A program made the translations under genes and the position numbers. Source: Bog-473 sp963807675 (GTDB lineage: Bacteria; Actinomycetota; Acidimicrobiia; Acidimicrobiales; RAAP-2). From it: 64,000 nucleotides of DNA. Shown here one piece after another: positions 44,008-52,208 of this stretch (positions within the stretch are counted from its first letter, which is position 1; the number at the start of each line of letters is the position of its first letter). Where the stretch lies: contig CAWECP010000003.1 in assembly GCA_963807675.1 (NCBI GenBank), forward strand, positions 248,001-312,000. The letters are read 5' to 3'. The notes below the pieces were generated by a model. It worked only from the letters and a program-made list of their open reading frames with translations. It was not told where the DNA came from and searched no databases.

Positions 44008-44060
44008 CCTACCCAGGAGAAATCCACTGCAATTCGGGTTCCCCGGGGCTACCGTTCGGC

Positions 44061-44864
44061 ATGCGCACTCGCACCTTCATGGTCGTGACCGCCGTCTCAG
44101 CTCTGGGTCTGGCTGCCTCCGTGCTCGGCCCGGCCTGGCCCGCCTCGGCCAGCTCGACCCCCAACCTCAAGAACCTCACGAACCAGATCAACAAAGCCAA
44201 GAAGTTGACCTATTACACGGTCTACAAGTCGGTCAGCGACGGGCAGTCGTCCACCGTGACCATCGCCCAGTCACCGCCGAAGTCCTACTTCGCCAGTAGC
44301 GGTAGTGACGTGATCAACAACGGCAAGCTGACGTACTACTGCTCTCCCAACGCCGGCAACTCGGGCAGCACCGGCAACTCGGGCAACTCGGGCAACTCGG
44401 GGAACTCGGGGAACTCGGGGAACTCGGGGAACTCGGGGAACTCGGGGAACTCGGGGACCACGAGCACGACGACGACCACGACCAAACCCAAGAACCCGAA
44501 CGCCCTGCAGTGCTATTCGGAGAAGGGGAAGAGCAACCCCTTGCTGGGCACCGAGGACCTCTTCACCGGGGCCGCCGTGCTCGGCATCTTCTCGGAGGCC
44601 GAGGAGAGCACCATCGCGCGCGCCCTGGGCATCAAGGTCTCGCAGTCCACGGCGTCCTTCGCCGGCCAACCGTCCACTTGTGTGACCGTCACCAGGAAGG
44701 GCCAGTCCGCGAAGTACTGCGTGACCAAACAGGGCATCCTCTCGTACTCGGGCGACACCAAGAAGGACTACTTCGAGCTCACCAAGTACTCGTCGCACCC
44801 GCCGTCGAGCCTCTTCACGCTCCCGGCCGGGTCGACCACGGTGACCATTCCGACCAACTCGTAG
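44061..44864 (+). CDS. Secreted protein with a Gly-Asn-Ser tandem repeat
   Basis: The 267-aa protein has a signal peptide (MVVTAVSALGLAASVLGPAW, cleavage near residue 30), a first domain with KKLTYYTVYKSVSDGQSSTV, a flexible (GNS)9 linker followed by a Thr run, and a C-terminal domain with paired Cys (CVTVTRKGQSAKYC) and YFELTKYSSHPPSSLFTLPA. The two folded parts look like a split LolA/LppX-like beta sheet interrupted by the linker, a weak impression. Two disulfides are possible. It is exported; partner and ligand unknown. Confidence 0.8.
   Translation: MRTRTFMVVTAVSALGLAASVLGPAWPASASSTPNLKNLTNQINKAKKLTYYTVYKSVSDGQSSTVTIAQSPPKSYFASSGSDVINNGKLTYYCSPNAGNSGSTGNSGNSGNSGNSGNSGNSGNSGNSGNSGTTSTTTTTTKPKNPNALQCYSEKGKSNPLLGTEDLFTGAAVLGIFSEAEESTIARALGIKVSQSTASFAGQPSTCVTVTRKGQSAKYCVTKQGILSYSGDTKKDYFELTKYSSHPPSSLFTLPAGSTTVTIPTNS
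44373..44453 (+). repeat. 9-bp tandem repeat array (nine units)
   Basis: Nine in-frame units, three ggcaactcg and then six gggaactcg, encode nine Gly-Asn-Ser triplets in the secreted protein; an imperfect unit precedes at 44355. The near-identical third-position changes show expansion by slippage in two batches. Copy number may vary between strains. Confidence 0.88.
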
Positions 44865-44892
44865 CCTCCGGCTCCGCCCGAAGGGCCACCCG

Positions 44893-45474
44893 GTGACCGA
44901 CCGCTGGCAGGAGAGCGACGTGCCCCGGGGCGCCGCCTACGACCGCCGGTTCGAGCGGCTGGCCGAGGCGGGCGTCGACGTGCACGGGGAGGCGGCGCTG
45001 GTCGACTCCTACGGGTCGGGTGCCGTCCTCGATGCGGGGTGCGGCACCGGCCGCGTCGCCGTGGAGCTCAGCCGACGGGGCCACGAGGTGGTCGGCCTCG
45101 ACGTCGACCCGGCCATGCTCGGCGCTGCCCGGCGCAAGGCGCCCGGGCTGCGCTGGGTCGAGGGCGACCTGGCCGACCCCGCGCTCGACCTCGGGCGCAC
45201 CTTCGACGTCGTGGTGATGGCCGGCAACGTCCTCATCTTCGTGCGTCCCGGCACCGAGGGCGACGTGATCGCCAACGGCGCCCGCTGGCTCGAGCCGGGC
45301 GGTCGGCTCGTCACCGGCTACACCCTGCAGCACGGGGGGTTCGGCCCGGCCGAGCACGACACGCTGGCGGCCCGGGCTGGATTGGAGCTCGAGGACCGCT
45401 GGTCGACCTGGGACCGACAACCGTTCGCCCAGCACCCCGACTATGCCGTCTCTGTGCACCGGCGCTGCAGGTAG
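44893..45474 (+). CDS. Class I SAM-dependent methyltransferase
   Basis: The 193-aa protein shows motif I GAVLDAGCGTGRVAVEL, acidic loop VVGLDVDPAML, and VVMAGNVLIFVRPGTEGDVI then WLEPGGRLVTGYTL in the later strands. It begins DRWQESDVPRGAAYDRRFER, typical of small Ubie/Methyltransf_25-type enzymes. Substrate unknown. It starts 28 bp after the secreted protein gene on the same strand. Confidence 0.88.
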   Translation: MTDRWQESDVPRGAAYDRRFERLAEAGVDVHGEAALVDSYGSGAVLDAGCGTGRVAVELSRRGHEVVGLDVDPAMLGAARRKAPGLRWVEGDLADPALDLGRTFDVVVMAGNVLIFVRPGTEGDVIANGARWLEPGGRLVTGYTLQHGGFGPAEHDTLAARAGLELEDRWSTWDRQPFAQHPDYAVSVHRRCR

Positions 45475-45569
45475 AACCCGGAAACCGTCGACGCGCAACG
45501 GAGCGACAAGGTTTCGCCCTCTCAATGCACTGAATGTGCGGGCGAGGCTCGCTTCGTTAGGCTGACACC

Positions 45570-46049
45570 ATGGGAACAGAGGAACTAGATCCGATCGATC
45601 ACCAGATCATCGAATTGTTGTCACAGAACGCGCGCCGGACCATGGCCGACATCGGCGAGAAGGTTTCGCTGTCGGCCTCGGCTGTCACCCGGCGCATCGA
45701 GCGCCTCGAGCGCACCGGAGTCATCGCCGGGTACACCGTTGTCGTCGACCACCGCAAGGCCGGCCGCCCCATCCAGGCCTTCACCGAGGTGCGCTTCGCC
45801 GGCACGGCCGACCTCCAGGAGATTCAGGACACGGCCATGCAGCTGTCCGAGGTGCAGGCCGTGTTCACCACGGCCGGCGACCCCGACGCGCTGGTCTGGC
45901 TGCAGGTGCCCGACGTCGAGCGTCTGGGACAGGTGATTGAGCAGCTGCGACGCCGCGGTCGCGTCACCGGCACGAAGACGCTGATCGTGCTCGACACCTG
46001 GTCACGCCACCGGGCGCTCGAGGCGAACGGGCTCGCCGTCCGCCAGTAG
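45570..46049 (+). CDS. Lrp/AsnC-family regulator
   Basis: The 159-aa protein starts at ATG 45570. The N-terminal helix-turn-helix is IDHQIIELLSQNARRTMADI, GEKVSLSASAVTRRIERLER; the C-terminal RAM domain has GRPIQAFTEVRFAG, TAGDPDALVWLQVPDVERLG and TLIVLDTWSR. TAGGCT six nt upstream of the ATG suggests a leaderless transcript. The downstream lipoprotein gene overlaps its stop, so it is likely cotranscribed. Confidence 0.92.
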   Translation: MGTEELDPIDHQIIELLSQNARRTMADIGEKVSLSASAVTRRIERLERTGVIAGYTVVVDHRKAGRPIQAFTEVRFAGTADLQEIQDTAMQLSEVQAVFTTAGDPDALVWLQVPDVERLGQVIEQLRRRGRVTGTKTLIVLDTWSRHRALEANGLAVRQ

Positions 46050-47074
46050 TGCGGAGGCGGGCCGCACCGGTCGCCGTGGCGTTGGCCGCGGCGGCGCTCG
46101 CCATGCTCGCCGCCGGGTGCAGCTCCGGACCGACCGGCACCAGTGCCGCCCCGCCCCGCCCCACGACGTCCACCATCGCCAAGACGACCACGTCCACCGC
46201 GCCCGGGCCCGCCCGCGCGTGGTCCAAGGCCATCCCGGTGGCGCCGGGCGCCGACCTGTCCGTGGTGTCGTGCCCCTCCCCCGGCGTCTGCCTCGCCGGG
46301 TCGACCACCGGGCAGACCTACCGCCTCTCCTTCGAGAAGGTGTCCGTCCTCGGGCCGCCCGTGCCGTCACCCGCGCCGAGCGGCGTGTCCTACCTGTCGT
46401 GCGCCAGCGCCAGCTTCTGCGCGGCCGCGCCCAGCCTGAACCAGGTCGCCCTCTACGACGGGTCGGGCTGGGGCGCCCCGGCGACAATTGCCGCCGCCCA
46501 GGGCTTCACGGCCATCGACTGCACCGGCCCCACCTTCTGCATCAGCATCGACGGTGAGGGCAACTCCTTCGACTACGACGGCACCGGCTGGTCCGGCAAC
46601 CGGGGGGCCTGGGGCGCGGCCGACCAGATCTCGTGCGTCTCGCCCACCTTCTGCGTGGCGGCCGAGGGCGGCCCCTCGGTCTGGGACGGCACCAGCTGGA
46701 CCCAGCCCACCAACCCCGACAACTCGGGCCAGCTCAATTCGGTGTCCTGCGCCTCCACCACCTTCTGCGTCCTGGTCGACAGCAGCGGCGCCGTCATGAC
46801 GTGGAACGGGCAGGCCTTCTCGGCGCCCACCCCCATGGCCACCGAGCCGCCCGTCTCGGGCACCGACGCCTCGGGCCTGACCAGCGTCTCTTGCCCCACC
46901 GCGACCTTCTGCCGCGCCGTCGACACGCTCGGTCGTGTCTTCAGCTGGAACGGCACGTCGTGGAGCTCGGGCACCCTCATCGACGACGGCCACGCGCTGA
47001 CCAGCGTCTCGTGCCCGACCGCGACGTACTGCGTGGCCGTGGACCGGACCGGCAACGCCTTCATCTCCGGGTAA
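46049..47074 (+). CDS. Lipoprotein with seven C-x5-C propeller-like repeats
   Basis: GTG 46049 shares a base with the Lrp stop. The 341-aa protein has a lipoprotein signal (VALAAAALAMLAAGCSSG, lipid Cys24), a Thr/Pro-rich spacer, and seven repeats of about 38-48 residues, each with an S-x-x-C-x5-C core: Cys pairs 75/81, 118/124, 158/164, 196/202, 234/240, 282/288 and 322/328. Between them come G-x-x-W/F-x-W-[ND]-G-strands. This suits a seven-bladed beta-propeller with one disulfide per blade, anchored outside the membrane. Such SCPTATFC-repeat proteins occur in actinobacteria without known function. Confidence 0.8.
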   Translation: MRRRAAPVAVALAAAALAMLAAGCSSGPTGTSAAPPRPTTSTIAKTTTSTAPGPARAWSKAIPVAPGADLSVVSCPSPGVCLAGSTTGQTYRLSFEKVSVLGPPVPSPAPSGVSYLSCASASFCAAAPSLNQVALYDGSGWGAPATIAAAQGFTAIDCTGPTFCISIDGEGNSFDYDGTGWSGNRGAWGAADQISCVSPTFCVAAEGGPSVWDGTSWTQPTNPDNSGQLNSVSCASTTFCVLVDSSGAVMTWNGQAFSAPTPMATEPPVSGTDASGLTSVSCPTATFCRAVDTLGRVFSWNGTSWSSGTLIDDGHALTSVSCPTATYCVAVDRTGNAFISG

Positions 47075-47085
47075 CCGGCCGCGCG

Positions 47086-47692
47086 CTACCAGGGGGCCAG
47101 GGCCGGCGGGCCTCCCCTCCCGATGATCCAGGCCAGCAACTGCCCCGGGTCGGTGCGCCCGGCCAGCCCGGGTAGTTCCCGCGGCAGCCAGGCCTCGACG
47201 AGCGCGGGCGGCAACGGCACCGGACCCAGGCCGAGGTCGCCGTGGTGGACCACCACCTCACGCCAGCGGGCAAAGACGCAGTCGCGGCGAGGTCTCCACC
47301 ACGCCGCGCGACGTGCGCGACGGCGAGTCCCAGGCCGCTTCGGGCAGTTCGGCCATCTCACGTGCCACGGCCCTCGAGGTCGCGGCCACGTCGGCCACCA
47401 ACTCGGCGGCCGGACGACCCGCTCCCGCCTCAATGTCGGCTCGCCGTTGCTCGACGCCGCCGGGGTACTGGTCGAGCAGGTCGCCCCGGGCGGCGCCCTC
47501 CAGACGCCGGACCACGCTGTCGGCGTTGCGGGCCACGTGGGTGAGCACATGGCCGACGCTCCAGCCCGGCAGCAGGCTCGGCGCCCGCGCCGCCTCGTCG
47601 CGCAGGCCGTGCAGCGCCGCGTCCAGGGTGTCCTGGGCCGCGATGCAGCCGGCCACCCAGCCGGTGGGCGCGCCGACCGGCGCCGCGCTCAC
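47086..47692 (-). CDS. Maleylpyruvate-isomerase/mycothiol-transferase-like protein, frameshifted
   Basis: GTG 47692 overlaps the decarboxylase stop (GTGA). The first frame reads QDTLDAALHGLRDEAARAPS, LLPGWSVGHVLTHVARNADS and AREMAELPEAAWDSPSRTSR, an MDMPI/DinB-like four-helix bundle with the metal-binding His in GHVLTHVARN. Near 47285 the frame shifts one base; the other frame continues RDCVFARWREVVVHHGDLGL (two more His) and PGQLLAWIIGRGGPPALAPW to 47086. Joined about 201 aa. These enzymes use mycothiol, a thiol specific to actinobacteria. Confidence 0.78.
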
Positions 47693-49083
47693 TGGGGCGG
47701 GATAGAGGACTGCCCGTCGAGCATGTCCGCCATGACCGTGCGGATGAACTCGTCCGCCTCGTCCGTCATGCCCCCGGCCACGCCCCCGTAGATGGCGCCC
47801 GACCTGGGTGCCTCGGCCGCGTGCTCCTTGGCGTAGGCGACGGCGTCGGCCAGGTCGGCCGCGAAGGACGGCACGACCGTCGCCTGGGTCTGCGGCCTGG
47901 TCACCGCCATGTGCAAGGCGTTGGGATACTGCTGTCCGTTGAAGCGCCAGCCCCTCGTCCGCATGAAGTCGTTGACGTGGTAGATGTCGAACTCGTCGGA
48001 GGTGAACGAGAAGAGGAAGGTCGGCTTCCCCACCAGGCGAAGCTCGGGATGTGCCCTCACCGCCTCCTGCATGGCGAAGGAGGTGTCGAAGATCTGCTTG
48101 GCGTAGCCGAGGTACCCGGCGTGACCGAGCTGGACCATGGCCGCCCACGTCGCGGCGATCAGCCCACCCGAGCGCGAACCCTCCATGCCGGGCGAGGTGT
48201 ACTTCCCGCCGCTCCAGTCGGTCAGGTAGAAGTACTGGGCGTTGCGCAGCGCTTTGGTGCGGAAGCTGAGCACGGACGATCCCTTGAAGGCGTAACCGTA
48301 CTTGTGGGTGTCGGCCGAAATGGAGGTCACACCGGGCACCCGGTAGTCGAAGACCTCGATGTCGTAGCCGAGCTCCTGGCCGAAGGGCAGGATGAACCCG
48401 CCCAGGCACCCGTCGACGTGCAGCCCCACGCCCTTCTCGAGGGCGACCTCGGACAGACCGGCGATGGGGTCGACGGTGCCATAGCCGTAGTTGCAGGCCG
48501 AGCCGATGAGCGCCACCGTCTGGTCGTCCGTGTGGTCGCGCACCCAGTCGACGTCCACCTGAGTGGTGACGGGATCGACGGGTGCCCGCCGCAGCTCGAC
48601 GCCGAAGAGGTGGCACGCCTTGTCGAAGGCCGGGTGCGCCGTCTCGGGCTTGATCACGTTGGGGCGGGTCACCCCCCGGGCCTGGGCGGCGTGCTCGCGG
48701 TAGGCCAGGACGGCGTGCAGGATGCTGCCGGTGCCCCCGGTGGTGACCAGGCCACAGGGGTCGTCGCCGGCCTCGGTGGCGGCGTCGCCGTGGTGCAGGC
48801 CGAGCGTCATGGAGATGATCTCGGCCTCGAACTTGGTGGCGCTCGGGCACATGTCGCGCTGCAGGACGTTGACGTGGGCGAACAGGCCGAAGGCCTCGGT
48901 CATGAACCGGTAGTGGTCGTGGTCGCCGCAGTACATCGTCCCGGAGCACTTGCCGGTCTCCCAGAAGGCGTCCTCCTCGGTCGCCATGGTGTGCAGTTCT
49001 TCCAACACCTCCTCTCGGCTCATGCCCTTGTCGGGCAGCTCGCGGTTGACGGCGAAGCGGTCGGCGTAGGGATAGTCGCTCAT
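47689..49083 (-). CDS. PLP-dependent decarboxylase (sphingosine-phosphate-lyase/GAD-like)
   Basis: ATG 49083 has AAAGGAGG upstream; 464 aa. Fold type I motifs: CSGTMYCGDHDHYRFMTEAF, GLVTTGGTGSILHAVLAYRE, VALIGSACNYGYGTVDPIAG, LHVDGCLGGFILPFGQELGY and SISADTHKYGYAFKGSSVLS, where the Lys in DTHKYG binds PLP. The sequence is closer to sphingosine-1-phosphate lyase-like and archaeal-type group II decarboxylases than to GadB. The amino-acid or phospho-base substrate is not determined. The mycothiol-transferase-like gene is translationally coupled downstream. Confidence 0.88.
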   Translation of the reverse strand: MSDYPYADRFAVNRELPDKGMSREEVLEELHTMATEEDAFWETGKCSGTMYCGDHDHYRFMTEAFGLFAHVNVLQRDMCPSATKFEAEIISMTLGLHHGDAATEAGDDPCGLVTTGGTGSILHAVLAYREHAAQARGVTRPNVIKPETAHPAFDKACHLFGVELRRAPVDPVTTQVDVDWVRDHTDDQTVALIGSACNYGYGTVDPIAGLSEVALEKGVGLHVDGCLGGFILPFGQELGYDIEVFDYRVPGVTSISADTHKYGYAFKGSSVLSFRTKALRNAQYFYLTDWSGGKYTSPGMEGSRSGGLIAATWAAMVQLGHAGYLGYAKQIFDTSFAMQEAVRAHPELRLVGKPTFLFSFTSDEFDIYHVNDFMRTRGWRFNGQQYPNALHMAVTRPQTQATVVPSFAADLADAVAYAKEHAAEAPRSGAIYGGVAGGMTDEADEFIRTVMADMLDGQSSIPPQ

Positions 49084-49207
49084 GGTGGGGGGCCTCCTTT
49101 GGGGGGTGCCGCGGGTCCGCCCGGGCGGCATCCCGGCCTTCGCCGCGACACTAGACAATTCAATTGGGTCCATCTGGCGGGTCCCACCGGTGGGCGATGA
49201 TGGCGCC

Positions 49208-50884
49208 GTGCGACGACCACCCCTGTTGACGTCGCTGCGCGGCTACCAGCGGTCCTGGGCGAGCGCGGACCTGGTCGCCGGCCTCACGCTGCTGGTGATC
49301 GCGGTGCCCGAGCAGCTGGCCACGTCGCGGCTGGCCGGTATGCCGCCCATCACCGGCTTCTACGCCTTCATCGCCGGGACGGTGGTCTTCGCCCTGCTCG
49401 GCTCCAACCCCTTGATGTCGGTCGGGGCCGACTCCACCATCGCCCCGCTCTTCGCGGCGGGGGTGGCCAGCCTCACAGCCACCGGCTCCACCCGCTACGT
49501 CGACCTGGTGTCCATCCTGGCCGTCATGGTCGGCCTCATCGTCATGCTGGTCAGCATCTTGCGGCTCGGATGGGTCGCCGAGTTCCTCTCCGCCCCCATC
49601 ATCACGGGCTTCATCGCCGGCGTGGCCATCATCATCATCGCCCACCAACTGCCCGACTTCTTCGGCCTGCCCCCCACATCGGGCAGCGACCAGCACCGGG
49701 TGGGCTACGTGCTGACCCACCTGGGCCAGGTCAACGGCTGGACCGTCGGGATCGGGGCGGGCGTGCTCGCGGTGATGTTCGTGAGCGCGCGACTGGGCCG
49801 TCGGGTCCCGGGCGCCCTGATCGGGCTGGTGGGTTCGATGGCGCTGGTGGTCGCCCTCGACCTGCAGTCCCACGGTGTGGCCGTGCTCGGACCGCTCCAC
49901 GCCGGGGCGCCGCACCTCGGGCTGACCGGGGTCTCGGTGTCGACCCTCGGCAACCTGGCCCCGCTGGCCGCCGTGGTGGCCCTGGTCGTGGTGACCCAGA
50001 CGGCGGCCACCACTCGTGCCTTCGCCGACCGAGAGGGCGTCGAGGTCAACGCCGGCCGAGACTTTCTGGCCGTGGGGGCCGGCAGCGTGGCGGCAGGCCT
50101 GGTCGGCTCCTTCCCGGTCGACGCCAGCCCGCCGCGCACGGGCGCCGTGGCGACGGCGGGCGGCCGCACCCAGGCCGGAGCCCTCGGGGCGGCCGCCGTG
50201 GTGCTCCTCCTCATTCCGGTGGCGGGCGTGCTCAAGGATGTCCCGCTGGCCACGCTCGCCGCCATCCTCATCTACGTCGCGCTGCGCCTCTTCCACGTCG
50301 GCGACCTGGTGTCCATCTTCCGCTTCGACCTCTTCGAGTTCGGCCTGGCTGCCGTGACCCTGCTGACGGTGGCGCTCGTCGGCGTGGAGCAGGGCGTCGG
50401 CGTGGCCGTCCTCCTGGCCATCCTCGACCGCATCCGCCTGAGTGCCCGTCCCCAGCTACACGTGATGGGCCGCGTACCGGGCAGCACGAGCTGGCTGCCG
50501 GTCGAGGGGGGCACCCTCACCACGCAGGTCCCCGAGGTTCTCGTCCTCCTGTTCGCCACGCCGCTCTGGTACGCCAACGCCGTGCACTTCCACGACGAGG
50601 TGGAGGCGGCGCTGGCCCGCGCACCCGGGACGACGGTCCTCGTCCTCGACACCCTCGGCATGTCCGACGTCGACTTCACCGGGTCACGGGTGCTCGGGCG
50701 CCTGCTGAGCACGTTCGAGCGCGACCACATCACGATGGGGGTGGCCCGGGCGGGCGACCATCTCCGAGAGACGATGCACCGGAGCGGCCTGACGGCCCGC
50801 ATCGATGAGGACCGCTTCTTTCCCACCGTCGACGCTGCCGTCAGCGCCCTGGCCCCCGAGTCGGGGGCGACGGCGGCAGGCTGA
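49208..50884 (+). CDS. SulP-family anion transporter with STAS domain
   Basis: From GTG 49208 the protein is 558 aa. About ten to twelve membrane helices start at LVAGLTLLVIAVPEQLATSR (the SulP first-helix signature), followed by GFYAFIAGTVVFALLGSNPL, MSVGADSTIAPLFAAGV, ADREGVEVNAGRDFLAVGAG and a C-terminal STAS domain from about residue 440 (VLVLLFATPLWYANAVHFHD, LDTLGMSDVDFTGSRVL). The helix-1 Gln/Glu pattern is altered compared with sulfate transporters, so the anion (sulfate, bicarbonate or another) is open. GTG 49193 is an alternative start. It is divergent from the decarboxylase. Confidence 0.9.
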   Translation: MRRPPLLTSLRGYQRSWASADLVAGLTLLVIAVPEQLATSRLAGMPPITGFYAFIAGTVVFALLGSNPLMSVGADSTIAPLFAAGVASLTATGSTRYVDLVSILAVMVGLIVMLVSILRLGWVAEFLSAPIITGFIAGVAIIIIAHQLPDFFGLPPTSGSDQHRVGYVLTHLGQVNGWTVGIGAGVLAVMFVSARLGRRVPGALIGLVGSMALVVALDLQSHGVAVLGPLHAGAPHLGLTGVSVSTLGNLAPLAAVVALVVVTQTAATTRAFADREGVEVNAGRDFLAVGAGSVAAGLVGSFPVDASPPRTGAVATAGGRTQAGALGAAAVVLLLIPVAGVLKDVPLATLAAILIYVALRLFHVGDLVSIFRFDLFEFGLAAVTLLTVALVGVEQGVGVAVLLAILDRIRLSARPQLHVMGRVPGSTSWLPVEGGTLTTQVPEVLVLLFATPLWYANAVHFHDEVEAALARAPGTTVLVLDTLGMSDVDFTGSRVLGRLLSTFERDHITMGVARAGDHLRETMHRSGLTARIDEDRFFPTVDAAVSALAPESGATAAG

Positions 50885-50918
50885 CGCCGCCGCACGGACG
50901 CTGCGGCGCCGGCGGCGG

Positions 50919-52208
50919 CTACCCGAGCCCGAGGGCGTCCGGCGTGAGCTCCTCGTCCAGGCTGAGGGAGTGCGGGTGGGCCACCTCGGTGCGCAGCCAG
51001 GCGCGGTGGCGCTCGATCACCTGCCGGCGCTCGGCCGAGACGCACCCGGCCAGGTCACCGAAGATGGCCATCAGCTTGCGGGGGATCTGCGGGTCACCCG
51101 ACCCGTAGACCTCGATCTCGGTGAAGGCGAGCTCGACCAGGCGGTCCCACCCGGGGACCGGCCTGATGAGCCGCACCACTCCCGCCTCGTCGAGGTAGAG
51201 GCCTGTCGGATCGGGTCGGGCGGCGGCAACGCGCAGGATCCCGTGGATGCGGTCCAGCGACTGCACCGCCGTCGTCGGGTCGTTCACGGCGGCGGACAGG
51301 GCCCGGCACGCAATGTCCACCAGCTGGCGCAGGCCGTAGCTGGGGTCCTGGTACAAGGTGCGGACGGCCGACAGATTGAGGGTGGCCAGAACGTCGGCCG
51401 TCCCCGGCACGGTGCCGCCATGCACCTCGAGCAGGTCGGACCCCCGTGGCATGTAGGTCCCGACGGGCACGCACAGGCGCAGCGCGCAGTCGTGCCGGGC
51501 GGCCAGCTGCACCAGGGCACGGGCGTCGACGCCGTCCACCACGGCGTCGGCGTGGTCGAAGGGAACGCGGAGCGGGTCGGAAACGAGAGTGGGCTCGGGA
51601 GCGTCGCGGTACACGTCGGCCGGAGGAAACGCCTGGGCCAGAGTGGCGACCGTCTCCCTGAAGACGGCTTGAATCACGTAGCTGACCCGCATGGACCGCA
51701 CGGTCGAGTCGACGAAGACGACGAACACGATCACCGAAGCCATTACGAGCAGGTAGGCGATGGCCACGGCGCCCTGGGGGACGGTATGGGGCCCGGTCGC
51801 CGTCCCGACCCGGGCCAGCAGCGTCAAGGAGTACACGAAGGTGGCCAGGAACGTGGACAGCGCCAGCTTGGTGACCGGCTTGCGCACGAACGTCCGCAGC
51901 ACCCGAGGCGAGTACTGGGTGCTGGCCATCTGGAGCGCCACCAGTGTGATGGAGAACACGACGCCGGTGAACGTCAACAGCGCGGTGGCGATGGTCGACA
52001 GCAGTGTCCGCGCGTCGTCCAGGTCGGTCGGGAACAGCCCTTCATGCAGCTCGAAGCCGCCGAGATACCTCGCCGCCAGCGACCCGCCTATCCACGCCGC
52101 GATGACGGCGACGGCGGGCCAGAGCCACAGGGACTCGCGGCGCCACTCGCGGATGTGGGCCGGCCGCGAACGTCCCGGCGGAGCCACCCGAGCCCTGACC
52201 GTCGTCAC
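50919..52208 (-). CDS. DUF2254 membrane protein
   Basis: The 429-aa protein begins at GTG 52208, overlapping the antiporter stop. Four N-terminal helices (SLWLWPAVAVIAAWIGGSLA; LSTIATALLTFTGVVFSITL; LALSTFLATFVYSLTLLARV; IAYLLVMASVIVFVVFVDST) are followed by a soluble domain with GSYMPRG-like PVGTYMPRGSDLLEV, DIACRALSAAVNDPTTAVQS and a C-terminal helical part, the DUF2254 order. Function is unknown; the VALQMASTQYSPRVLRTF segment is the conserved pore-like loop. Coupled to a cation antiporter, it may take part in ion homeostasis. Confidence 0.9.
   Translation of the reverse strand: MTTVRARVAPPGRSRPAHIREWRRESLWLWPAVAVIAAWIGGSLAARYLGGFELHEGLFPTDLDDARTLLSTIATALLTFTGVVFSITLVALQMASTQYSPRVLRTFVRKPVTKLALSTFLATFVYSLTLLARVGTATGPHTVPQGAVAIAYLLVMASVIVFVVFVDSTVRSMRVSYVIQAVFRETVATLAQAFPPADVYRDAPEPTLVSDPLRVPFDHADAVVDGVDARALVQLAARHDCALRLCVPVGTYMPRGSDLLEVHGGTVPGTADVLATLNLSAVRTLYQDPSYGLRQLVDIACRALSAAVNDPTTAVQSLDRIHGILRVAAARPDPTGLYLDEAGVVRLIRPVPGWDRLVELAFTEIEVYGSGDPQIPRKLMAIFGDLAGCVSAERRQVIERHRAWLRTEVAHPHSLSLDEELTPDALGLG

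Noticed and set aside
44373..44453. CRISPR-like short repeat array
   Set aside because: Units are 9 bp, contiguous without spacers and in frame within a secreted protein.
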